A stretch of DNA of 9,433 nt, taken from the NCBI GenBank assembly GCA_028277515.1, contig JANQGC010000048.1:1-9433 (forward strand). Reading direction: 5' to 3'. The stretch is from Anaerolineae bacterium (lineage in GTDB: Bacteria; Chloroflexota; Anaerolineae; Promineifilales; Promineifilaceae). The translations under genes were made by a program, and so were the position numbers. A model generated the notes under the pieces. It saw nothing but the letters and a program-made list of their open reading frames with translations, was not told where the DNA came from and ran no database searches. The first letter of the stretch is position 1, and the number at the start of each line of letters is the position of its first letter. Of the stretch, positions 1-5,945 are shown one piece after another.

Positions 1-628
1 GCCGCGCTGCTGGTACGCGCTGCCCGCCATTTTGGCCGGGGGACTTTCTCTGCGCTGGCTGCGGGATACATTAGGGCTGGCTGGCCAACCGGATGCTTAT
101 AGGCGTCTCTCCCAGATGGCCGCCGAGGTCAACCCCGGTGCGGACGGCCTGATCTTTTTGCCATACCTGGCGGGGGAACGATCACCGCTGATGGATGCCA
201 AAGCCGGCGGTATGTTCCTGGGACTGCGCCTACACCACGGGCCAGGCCACCTGGCGCGGGCGGTGATGGAAGGGGTTGGTTTTGCCTTGCAGGAATGCCT
301 GGCCCTGGTGGGTGAGCATGACGGACTGATCGCGCTTTCCGGCGGGGTGACGGGATCGGCCGTCTGGCCCAACATCCTGGCCGATATTTGGGAACGGCCG
401 CTGGCCATGCCGGAAGAAGAACTGCCCCGTGCCTGCTGGGGCGCTGCAATTTTGGCCGGGGTTGCGGTTGGTATTTATGACAATGTACAACAAGGAGCGG
501 CCGTACGCCAGGAACAGCTGCGCATCGTTGAACCCCAACAGAGAGCCATTTACGAGGACCGCTATGCTCAATACCAACGGCTCTACCCGTTATTAAAGGA
601 AGAGATGCATTTATTGAGTGGCGAGTAG
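1..628 (+). CDS. xylB: FGGY-family carbohydrate kinase, C-terminal part (xylulokinase-like), cut by left edge
   Basis: The reading frame is open from the window edge (codons from base 2) to TAG at 626-628, so only about 208 C-terminal residues are seen. Family knowledge: FGGY kinases phosphorylate sugars or polyols with ATP in the cytoplasm, and xylulokinase makes D-xylulose 5-phosphate for the pentose phosphate pathway. The visible part matches the C-terminal actin-like ATPase lobe: GLIFLPYLAGERSP, then a GLRLHHGPGHLARAVMEGV helix, then the FGGY signature-like ALSGGVTGSAVWPNILADIW, then a WGAAILAGVAVG helix. The GERSP and SGG motifs fit xylulokinase best, but substrate choice depends on the missing N-terminal half, so another pentulose kinase is possible. 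The last codons (Ser-Gly-Glu-stop) are made by a GAGTGGCGAGT repeat unit, suggesting the 3' end was reshaped by a tandem repeat. No clear hairpin terminator follows. Confidence 0.85.
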   Translation, partial: PRCWYALPAILAGGLSLRWLRDTLGLAGQPDAYRRLSQMAAEVNPGADGLIFLPYLAGERSPLMDAKAGGMFLGLRLHHGPGHLARAVMEGVGFALQECLALVGEHDGLIALSGGVTGSAVWPNILADIWERPLAMPEEELPRACWGAAILAGVAVGIYDNVQQGAAVRQEQLRIVEPQQRAIYEDRYAQYQRLYPLLKEEMHLLSGE

Positions 629-640
629 GGAGAGTTTATA

Positions 641-714
641 GTTGATCAGTTCCTAGTGGTCAGTCGTCAGTTGTCAGTTTCCAGTTATCAGTTGACTGCC
701 TACTGTCCACTGTT
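641..714. repeat. 7-bp-periodic tandem repeat that switches orientation
   Basis: CAGT recurs exactly every 7 bases at 661, 668, 675, 682 and 689. The array then continues with its reverse complement ACTG at 695, 702 and 709, again every 7 bases. A further CAGT lies at 646. The unit is about GTCAGTT and varies at the other positions. It fills the gap between the convergent kinase and higA genes, and no coding potential is seen. Heptameric short tandem repeats of this style are known from cyanobacteria and some other bacteria; their role is unknown. The inversion lets the two halves pair as a weak hairpin. Confidence 0.75.
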
Positions 715-718
715 TACC

Positions 719-1021
719 TTAAACGGCCAGGATTTTTACTTCCTCTTCCAGGCGTCCTTTTAAGCGATCTTTTTGTACCTCTAATTCATACCTGGATTGC
801 AAATTCATCCAAAAACGCTCCGATGTTCCAAAATAACGTGATAGACGCAAAGCTGTATCGGCCGATATGCTCCTTTTTCCCTGAACAACTTCGTTGATTC
901 TTCTTGGCGGTACACCAATATCCTTTGCTAACCTGTACTGGCTTATTTCCAGCGGTTCCAGGAATTCCTCTAAGAGGATTTCACCTGGGTGAATTGGAGG
1001 TTGAAGCTCATTTTCTTTCAT
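719..1021 (-). CDS. higA: HigA-type antitoxin, XRE-family helix-turn-helix protein
   Basis: This 100-residue cytoplasmic protein has the usual HigA length and layout: HPGEILLEEFLEPL near the N-terminus (residues about 11-24), an XRE helix-turn-helix over roughly 26-65 (ISQYRLAKDIGVPPRRINEV, then GKRSISADTALRLSRYFG), and the FWMNLQSRYELE signature near residues 70-81. Family knowledge: HigA neutralises the ribosome-dependent mRNA endonuclease HigB and represses the higBA promoter. The ATG at 1021-1019 is preceded by an AAGGG Shine-Dalgarno sequence that begins at the stop codon of the upstream higB remnant, 9 nt away, so the normal toxin-first order is kept. Because that toxin is truncated, HigA now appears to be an orphan antitoxin. 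It could still bind a HigB encoded elsewhere or act only as a repressor. The family call is firm; current function is uncertain. Confidence 0.9.
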   Translation of the reverse strand: MKENELQPPIHPGEILLEEFLEPLEISQYRLAKDIGVPPRRINEVVQGKRSISADTALRLSRYFGTSERFWMNLQSRYELEVQKDRLKGRLEEEVKILAV

Positions 1022-1030
1022 TTTGAACCC

Positions 1031-1195
1031 TTAATGATAATCTACTATTTCAACCTGATAAGCATCTCCGTCTTGCCATTCAAAACAGATTCGCCATTGA
1101 CTATTTATCCGAATACTATACTGACCCTTCCTAGACCCAGACAATTTTTCAGGTGATCGGATTATAATCGAAGATGACAATTCGGCCGTAATGTT
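1031..1195 (-). pseudogene. higB: HigB toxin remnant (RelE/ParE-like fold), N-terminal half missing
   Basis: Translating the minus strand upstream of higA gives an open frame from about 1195 down to TAA at 1033-1031. It ends EKLSGSRKGQYSIRINSQWR followed by ICFEWQDGDAYQVEIVDYH, which is the characteristic C-terminal half of HigB killer proteins. Intact HigB is about 90 residues and starts with an MI.SF-type strand; here only about 45 residues are recognisable. Upstream, this frame meets a stop (TAA at 1198-1196), and no start with a ribosome-binding site is present. A neighbouring frame encodes CHLRL just before TAA at 1164-1162, which resembles the DLR segment expected next. This suggests a frameshift near 1162-1172 plus further decay or replacement of the 5' part. 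The lost end abuts the leader of the oppositely oriented secreted-protein gene. Confidence 0.75.
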
Positions 1196-1221
1196 TTATT
1201 CTTATGTCGATTTATATTAGC

Positions 1222-1245
1222 CGGCGCGGCGGGAAGACCGCGTCG
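1222..1245 (+). promoter_or_regulatory. 5' leader hairpin beside the ribosome-binding site of the secreted-protein gene
   Basis: CGGCGCGG (1222-1229) can pair with CCGCGTCG (1238-1245) as an 8-bp stem with one G.T pair and an 8-nt loop. It sits immediately 5' of the AAAGGGGA Shine-Dalgarno sequence (1246-1253), so it could affect translation or mRNA stability. A TATATT at 1213-1218 could be a -10 box, but no good -35 is seen. If that -10 is used, the hairpin would lie at the very 5' end of the transcript. Confidence 0.35.
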
Positions 1246-1261
1246 AAAGGGGAATCGCATC

Positions 1262-3919
1262 ATGAAGGGCTTGCGACCATTACTTGCATCGATCACTGGA
1301 GCCTTATTGGTTTTACTTTTGGGGGGCGCCTGGCTGGCGGCGCAGGAAGAGGTCACCGCCGGACCGGCCAATCTGATCGCCAACCACAGCTTTGAACTAG
1401 GAGATTATGACCCGGACACGTTGCCTGAAGGCTGGGAAAAGGAGTCATTTCTGCCTAATGCCACATTTACCTGGCGCGACGATGCGGCCCAGCATGGGCG
1501 GAAAAGCTTACAGATTTCGGCCGAATCGCCCAACGACGCGCTCATCGTACAAACAGTAAAGGTCAAAAAGAACACCACCTATCTATATTCCGGCTGGATC
1601 AAGACTGAAAACGTACAGTCAACGGCCGCCGGAGCCAACCTCTGCATCAACGGCACCTTCGAGCGCACGACAGGGCTGACCGGCACCAATGATTGGGCCT
1701 TCGTCAGTATGCTGGTGCAGACCGGCAACGAAACCGTGCTCTCCTTGTGTGCGCGGCTGGGCTACTGGTCAGACGCCACTTCAGGAACGGCTTGGTTCGA
1801 CAATCTCAAATTTGTGGAATTGGCGCCTGATGGCCCCAAGCCAACCTGGAAAGTGCTGGTGCTGGTCTATGGCCTGACCGACTTCACCTATGTGGACGGT
1901 TCGGGAACCACGCACCGGGTGCTCGCCTCCATGAGTATTCCAGAAAGAGAGCAGGCGGCTAAGGTTGCCCAGGATTTCGTCAACATAGACATCCCTGCTC
2001 TATCCAGCGGCAACCTGGTTCCGGAAGTGACGGTGCGCTATCCGGAGCAGACCTTGACCAATCTCACCCCTTATGGCGCGGATGCCTTTTGGCTGGGTCC
2101 GAATGATATCGGGGATGACCTGGACCCGGCGTTTGATGCGGTGATTGTGATCTGGAACCCGGAAGGGGAGGATATTAATTCCGGCAATGATGATGATCTA
2201 AGCGGTGGCAAATATGACCGCTTCTCACCCGACCGGGGCACAAACCAGGCGTATAGTTTAATCACCGCGCGGGCCGTCTTGAACGGGGAAGACCGCAATG
2301 ACTTCAAGTGGGCATTCGGCCGTTCCATTCTCAACTTCTTTGATTCCGCCGGCACAACTCCCTTGCCCAAAGTCAATAACAATCCGCTGCCTACCGAATT
2401 TGTGAACTGCGTCAGCGGTAAGACATATGTCTGGGAGGAGGAAACCTTAGAGAATCCGATTCCCAATTCGATTTATAACAATGATTCCGGTTTTACTCAT
2501 GATTACTACTCCGGGATGACCGCCCTGGCGACCCGGCCCGATCGCTGCCTGGGCATCACAGCCCAGGCCTGGGCAACCGGCGGTCCGGTGTCCGGCCCCA
2601 TCTTTTTCACCTTTGGAGCCGAAGTTGATCCGCAAGAACAATCGGCCGATCCGGGCGTGCAGGTCATTTACCAGTTATCGCTGGAAAACCAGGGCAACAT
2701 GGCCGACACTTACCAGGTCGCTTATTCCAGCAACCAATGGCCGATTGACGGTCCGGCGCAAATCGGTCCTTTGGATGTGGACCAGGCGCAGGAAGTGCCG
2801 GTCAAAGTGACCATTCCCCAGGGCGCGGACGGCCTGGCAGCGGATACGCTGACTGTCGAACTGCTTTCGACGCAAAACGACGATATCAGCGGCACGTTAG
2901 AAGTGACGACCACGGCCAATGCCATTTACGATTTTTCGGCCGTACCTGATGCTGGCCAGAAAAGCGGAGATGCCGGAGAGGTGATTTCCTATACGGTGAC
3001 TATCGAAAATATGGGCAATATCACGGATACGTATGACATTGGCTACAGTGGCAATGATTGGACAGTTGGCGGTCCGGCGCAGGTCGGGCCGGTTGCCAGG
3101 GGTCAATCGGCCGATTTTGTGGTGCAGGTGACCATTCCTGATGATGCAATGGGTCTGGATACGGATGACTTGCTGCTGACCATTACTTCTCAGGGGGATG
3201 ATACGGCCGAAAAGAGCCTCAACCTGACCACCATTGCCGGTGCGGTGTATGCCTTCTCCGCTGCGGCCGATCCCGATCAAAAGAACGGTGACGTGGGGAC
3301 AGATGTGAATTATACGGTGGAAATTGAGAATAACGGCAATATCACCGACACTTATGATATCCAGGTTGCTGGTCATCAGTGGCCGGTGGACGGACCACAG
3401 ACGGCCGGCCCGCTCGGCCCCGGACAATCAACTGCGGTGGATGTCACGGTTGCTATTCCCCAAGATGCATTAGGCACGGCTTCAGACACTGTTGTGGTCA
3501 CGCTGACTTCGCAAGGGGATGATAGCCAGAGCGCGGAGGTGACGCTGACCACAAAATCCAACCCGTTTTACGCCGTGCAGATCGCGCCGATGGAATTGAC
3601 CGCCTTTGGCATCATCGGCACGAACAAGGAATATTCACTGACAGTAAAAAATACGGGCAATGTCCGCGACTCTTTTAATTTGAACAGTTCCAATGGAAGC
3701 TGGCCGGTGGATCTGCCCGGTGAGATTGGCCCGTTGTCGGCCGGACAAAGCGCCCAGTTCATAGTGACGGTGGCGATTCCTGAGGATGCCGGTGATGGGG
3801 AAGAGCAGACGGCCGTGATCACCGCCACATCGCGAACCGAGAGCAGCGCTGCCGCCGGTGCTGCGCTGACGACGCTGGCGCGCTGGCCGGTCATCTATAT
3901 GCCGGTCATGCGCAGGTAG
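1262..3919 (+). CDS. Secreted multidomain surface protein: CBM-like domain, unknown middle domain, four 107-residue Ig-like repeats
   Basis: This 885-residue protein starts at ATG 1262 behind AAAGGGGA. Residues 1-27 form a Sec signal peptide (KGLR, a Leu-rich core, AWLAA before Gln28) without a lipobox. Residues about 37-190 (NLIANHSFELGD, LPEGW, KSLQI, YLYSGWIKTENVQ, AWFDNLKF) resemble carbohydrate-binding-module-like jelly-roll domains found in exported enzymes. Residues 196-446 are not recognised; they include KVLVLVYGL, a Gly/Asp-rich patch, HDYYSGMTA and Cys383 and Cys429. From residue 447 there are four tandem domains starting at 447, 554, 661 and 768, exactly 107 residues apart. Each has a YxLxxxNxGN..DTY core, W(P)xxGP, IGPLxxGQ and VTIPxxA..., typical of NEW3/COG1470-type beta-sandwich domains. 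The C-terminus WPVIYMPVMRR may be an envelope-retention tail. Likely an adhesive or glycan-binding surface protein; enzymatic activity is not evident. Confidence 0.8.
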   Translation: MKGLRPLLASITGALLVLLLGGAWLAAQEEVTAGPANLIANHSFELGDYDPDTLPEGWEKESFLPNATFTWRDDAAQHGRKSLQISAESPNDALIVQTVKVKKNTTYLYSGWIKTENVQSTAAGANLCINGTFERTTGLTGTNDWAFVSMLVQTGNETVLSLCARLGYWSDATSGTAWFDNLKFVELAPDGPKPTWKVLVLVYGLTDFTYVDGSGTTHRVLASMSIPEREQAAKVAQDFVNIDIPALSSGNLVPEVTVRYPEQTLTNLTPYGADAFWLGPNDIGDDLDPAFDAVIVIWNPEGEDINSGNDDDLSGGKYDRFSPDRGTNQAYSLITARAVLNGEDRNDFKWAFGRSILNFFDSAGTTPLPKVNNNPLPTEFVNCVSGKTYVWEEETLENPIPNSIYNNDSGFTHDYYSGMTALATRPDRCLGITAQAWATGGPVSGPIFFTFGAEVDPQEQSADPGVQVIYQLSLENQGNMADTYQVAYSSNQWPIDGPAQIGPLDVDQAQEVPVKVTIPQGADGLAADTLTVELLSTQNDDISGTLEVTTTANAIYDFSAVPDAGQKSGDAGEVISYTVTIENMGNITDTYDIGYSGNDWTVGGPAQVGPVARGQSADFVVQVTIPDDAMGLDTDDLLLTITSQGDDTAEKSLNLTTIAGAVYAFSAAADPDQKNGDVGTDVNYTVEIENNGNITDTYDIQVAGHQWPVDGPQTAGPLGPGQSTAVDVTVAIPQDALGTASDTVVVTLTSQGDDSQSAEVTLTTKSNPFYAVQIAPMELTAFGIIGTNKEYSLTVKNTGNVRDSFNLNSSNGSWPVDLPGEIGPLSAGQSAQFIVTVAIPEDAGDGEEQTAVITATSRTESSAAAGAALTTLARWPVIYMPVMRR
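2600..3880 (+). repeat. Four tandem 321-bp coding repeats (107 residues each)
   Basis: Inside the secreted-protein gene, homologous codons recur with a fixed 321-bp step: domain starts at 2600, 2921, 3242 and 3563. In all four, the ENxGN-type segment falls 33 residues after the domain start, so no length change has occurred up to there. Copies 2 and 3 are the most alike (GNITDTYDI in both). Copies 1 and 4 are more divergent, with GNMADTYQV and GNVRDSFNL. The DNA has diverged considerably, so this is an old duplication kept in register. Confidence 0.85.
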
Positions 3920-3939
3920 CGAGTGGCGGGTGGCGAGTT
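3919..3939 (+). repeat. Short heptamer array GCGAGTG/GCGGGTG/GCGAGTT overlapping a stop codon
   Basis: Three 7-bp units (3919-3925, 3926-3932, 3933-3939) begin on the last base of the TAG stop of the secreted-protein gene. The same GAGTGGCGAGT motif covers the stop codon of the kinase gene at 616-627. Confidence 0.6.
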
Positions 3940-3981
3940 AATCGTAATCGCTGTTGCCAATCGATGTTAATTAGTTAGATG

Positions 3982-4140
3982 GTAGGGGCGGGACCGCGCG
4001 GCATGGAATAGCGGGGACCTAAAGTTATAAAAACCGCGCGGTCTCGCCCAACCGGCCGAACATCAACCCATAGGGCAAGGCAGGCGGGATTGTTCATTCA
4101 GGTTATCCGGCGAACCATTATCCGCCTGCCCTGCCCTTAC
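3982..4140. repeat. Double-hairpin intergenic element with matching outer ends (MITE-like or terminator pair)
   Basis: Two long stems stand side by side in the 405-bp gap before the DoxX-like gene. Stem A pairs GGGCGGGACCGCGCGG (3986-4001) with CCGCGCGGTCTCGCCC (4034-4049), 15 of 16 matching, with a 32-nt loop. Stem B pairs 4072-4087 with 4122-4137, 15 of 16 matching, with a 34-nt loop. The outermost ends GTAGGGGC (3982-3989) and GCCCTTAC (4133-4140) are inverted copies with one mismatch, so the whole 159-bp block may be one element. No transposase is present. The loops are long for an intrinsic terminator and no T-run follows. It may nevertheless stop transcription from the upstream gene. 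Confidence 0.6.
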
Positions 4141-4312
4141 AGTACAGCAGCGTGAAATTGAACAGCGTTTTGAACTAGTGTTCGACAAGGGGCTCTCTCG
4201 GCAAAAATATTTTACATTGATTTTATTATTGTGAAGTCATAAAAAAGAGGCTGGATGTGGACTATCGTCCACTTAGGTTGTATCATTCATCTAATCTTAC
4301 TATCATTTCAAA
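4141..4312. other. AT-rich leader region before the DoxX-like gene
   Basis: No gene is seen here. The stretch becomes AT-rich around 4201-4246, where a promoter is expected. TTTACA (4211-4216) and TTGATT (4217-4222) are possible -35 boxes, but no convincing -10 stands at the right distance. A 6-bp perfect hairpin, GTGGAC-TATC-GTCCAC, lies at 4257-4272 in the likely 5' leader and could be an operator or RNA hairpin. Confidence 0.35.
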
Positions 4313-4324
4313 GTGGAGGTGAAC

Positions 4325-4720
4325 ATGAACATTTTATTGTGGATTTTGCAGATTGTTTTTGGTCTTTATTTCATTGCTGTTGGCATTATGCATTTCAGCC
4401 CACCATCCGGTCTACCGGCGATGATGAGTTGGATGTATGAACTGCCGGCATGGCTTCATTATGTATCAGGAATCGCTGAAATATTAGGCGGCATCGGCCT
4501 GATCCTGCCGGGATTGTTGAAACGATATACGCAGCTTACCGCTTATGCCGCGCTGGGCCTGGCCCTGGTCATGCTGGGTGCGGTTATTTATCACATCACT
4601 CGCGGCGAGTTCGCCAATATTGGTGTCAATATCTTAAACATGGCGATTATGCTGTTCATCTATTACGGCCGTACGCGTCTGGCTCCCCTCAAAGACCGCG
4701 ATTCCCTATCCGCAGTATAA
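4325..4720 (+). CDS. DoxX-like family small integral membrane protein
   Basis: This protein of 131 residues has four predicted hydrophobic segments at about 2-21, 43-64, 70-92 and 98-116. That is the size and topology of the DoxX/DoxD-like and DUF4281-type membrane families. Typical features are the N-terminal FGLYFIAVGIMHF segment and the central SGIAEILGGIGLILP helix, which carries the conserved Glu-Gly pair. The start chosen is ATG 4325, because GGAGGTG (4315-4321) is then correctly spaced; an upstream in-frame GTG at 4313 would place the Shine-Dalgarno sequence inside the coding region. Biochemical role is poorly defined in this family; some members have been linked to thiol or oxidative-stress functions. 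It is followed after 176 bp by a transporter on the same strand, but a hairpin between them argues for separate transcripts. Confidence 0.8.
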   Translation: MNILLWILQIVFGLYFIAVGIMHFSPPSGLPAMMSWMYELPAWLHYVSGIAEILGGIGLILPGLLKRYTQLTAYAALGLALVMLGAVIYHITRGEFANIGVNILNMAIMLFIYYGRTRLAPLKDRDSLSAV

Positions 4721-4733
4721 TGAGAACCCGTTG

Positions 4734-4765
4734 AAAGATGCTATCTTGTACAAAGATGGCATCTT
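4734..4765. repeat. Two near-identical palindromic units forming a 13-bp stem after the DoxX-like gene
   Basis: AAGATGCTATCTT (4735-4747) and AAGATGGCATCTT (4753-4765) pair as an inverted repeat, 12 of 13, with loop GTACA. Each arm is itself nearly palindromic, so the units also form a direct repeat with an 18-bp step (4734-4747 and 4752-4765). It lies 14 bp past the stop codon, so it may act as a terminator hairpin, but only ATTT and no long T-run follows. A two-site protein-binding element or a dispersed palindromic repeat is equally possible. Confidence 0.5.
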
Positions 4766-4896
4766 ATTTGGTAGCCACTTTCCCCATTTTCAGTCATACT
4801 TAGCCCCTCTTGCATAAAAATTTAAATCCATAAGGCCAATTGTCTCCCAACAATTACAATTGATACTTTACAATTTGCCAATCACTATTGTTTACT

Positions 4897-5820
4897 ATGT
4901 CACCCAAGGCTTTACCTTATATTTCCCTCCTGGCCACCTTCTGGGGAACCAGCCTGGTCGTTTCTCGCTTTTCCCTGGGCCAATTTGACTCCCTGGTTTA
5001 TATTGCCCTGCGTATTTTCCTTGCCGGGCTGGCTTACCTGATGATCATATTCTTCAGCAGGAAGCGGCAGATTCCACGCGGGCGAGATATTTGGAAGCAA
5101 GGGGCGCTAATGGGGATATTTTCAACGGCCGTGCCTATGACCGGCATCGTGTCTTCGTTGCAGTACCAATCCAGTGGCGTGACCGCATTGATCCTCACCC
5201 TGGTCCCAGCCATAACCGTATTACTGGCCCATTTTATGCTGCCGGATGAAAAATTAAACCGACGTAAAGCAAGTGGCATCGGCTTGGCCCTCATCGGTGC
5301 AGCCATCCTAATTTTACTTGGCGAAAATGGGCTGCCTGGTGTTAATGAAACCGATCCAAGGGGTTATCTGCTGTCCCTGGGAGCTGTAAGCGTTGGCGGC
5401 TATATGGTTGTCTACATTCGCAAGAATATGCAGCATTTGGATAGTTTCGCTGCTAGCAGCGTGCGCATGTGGGTCGGCGGTTTGGTGATGATTCCCCTCG
5501 CTTATTTTTTCGCCGGCTTTGATTTAAGCCGGGTTAACAGCGCAGGGCTTACTGCATTGCTTTATGCCGGCCTGATCGGCACCTTTGCCGGCATGCTACT
5601 GGATTTTTACAATATCAAGCGTTTTGGGGCGACAGCTTCGGCTATGGTCTCCGTTCTCATCCCCATTGTAGCCATCGTCACAGGTGCGCTGTTTTTAGAA
5701 GAAGCGATCACACCGGGGATGATCGTGGCCATGGTATTGATAATTGGTGGAGTTGCCGTTCTGAATACGGGGCAAGACCCGGAAACCCTGCCCCATACGC
5801 CGGAAAATATCCAGCTTTAA
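4897..5820 (+). CDS. EamA/DMT-superfamily transporter (10 TM, RhaT/YdcZ-like permease)
   Basis: A 307-residue polytopic membrane protein made of two EamA domains (about residues 5-137 and 150-286), each with five hydrophobic helices. Family hallmarks are the N-terminal LLATFWGTSLVVSRFSLGQ, then LQYQSSGVTALILTLVPAIT, then the second-repeat counterpart RFGATASAMVSVLIPIVAIV and LEEAITPGMIVAMVLIIGG. Family knowledge: these drug/metabolite transporters usually export amino acids, nucleotides or other small metabolites; substrate cannot be read from sequence. ATG 4897 is chosen because MSPKALPYISLLATFWG matches a normal family start; an in-frame TTG at 4888 is the alternative. No Shine-Dalgarno sequence is visible, so the mRNA may be leaderless or weakly translated. 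The upstream 60 bp carries four CAATT motifs (4837, 4851, 4857, 4871). Confidence 0.88.
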   Translation: MSPKALPYISLLATFWGTSLVVSRFSLGQFDSLVYIALRIFLAGLAYLMIIFFSRKRQIPRGRDIWKQGALMGIFSTAVPMTGIVSSLQYQSSGVTALILTLVPAITVLLAHFMLPDEKLNRRKASGIGLALIGAAILILLGENGLPGVNETDPRGYLLSLGAVSVGGYMVVYIRKNMQHLDSFAASSVRMWVGGLVMIPLAYFFAGFDLSRVNSAGLTALLYAGLIGTFAGMLLDFYNIKRFGATASAMVSVLIPIVAIVTGALFLEEAITPGMIVAMVLIIGGVAVLNTGQDPETLPHTPENIQL

Positions 5821-5850
5821 AATCCCAATCCCAATCTCTATCTCAATCCC
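5821..5850 (+). repeat. Degenerate 6-bp tandem repeat (CCCAAT-type)
   Basis: Directly after the transporter stop codon, AATCCC/AATCTC-type hexamers run in register for about five units. It is non-coding and of unknown role, and again a simple tandem repeat touches a gene 3' end. Confidence 0.5.
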
Positions 5851-5864
5851 TTATGTGACTGACC

Positions 5865-5945
5865 TCATCCAGGATTAATGGACACATTATGGTCACTGAC
5901 GCTTTCTGCGGTGTCAATCAGTTCATCAAACGGTTCATAAATCAT
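5865..5945 (-). CDS. Tiny ORF coupled to vapC by ATGA overlap (26 residues), unrecognised
   Basis: The minus strand reads M-IYEPFDELIDTAESVSDHNV-SINPG-stop. Its ATG (5945-5943) overlaps the vapC TGA as ATGA, the usual arrangement for translational coupling. The peptide is acidic and has a protein-like composition. It could be a real small peptide, the 5' remnant of a longer gene truncated at about 5865, or chance. No family is recognised, and the ribosome-binding site would be GAGG-poor. The hexamer repeat lies just beyond its end. Confidence 0.25.
   Translation of the reverse strand: MIYEPFDELIDTAESVSDHNVSINPG

Noticed and set aside
1162..1383. Minus-strand 73-codon open frame spanning the start of the secreted-protein gene
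   Set aside because: Most of it is antisense to the signal peptide region. Only its last few codons (CHLRL) are of interest, as a possible frameshifted piece of higB.
2897..3427. Long open frame on the minus strand (176 codons) opposite the repeat domains
   Set aside because: It lies wholly antisense to a strongly supported gene, has no ribosome-binding site, and its composition follows from the sense codons.
2600..3880. CRISPR-like regular periodicity
   Set aside because: The 321-bp step is an in-frame protein domain duplication with no short identical repeats or unique spacers.
4255..4440. Plus-strand 61-codon open frame starting at GTG/ATG near 4255
   Set aside because: It overlaps the DoxX-like gene in another frame and crosses its ribosome-binding site; no protein features are seen.
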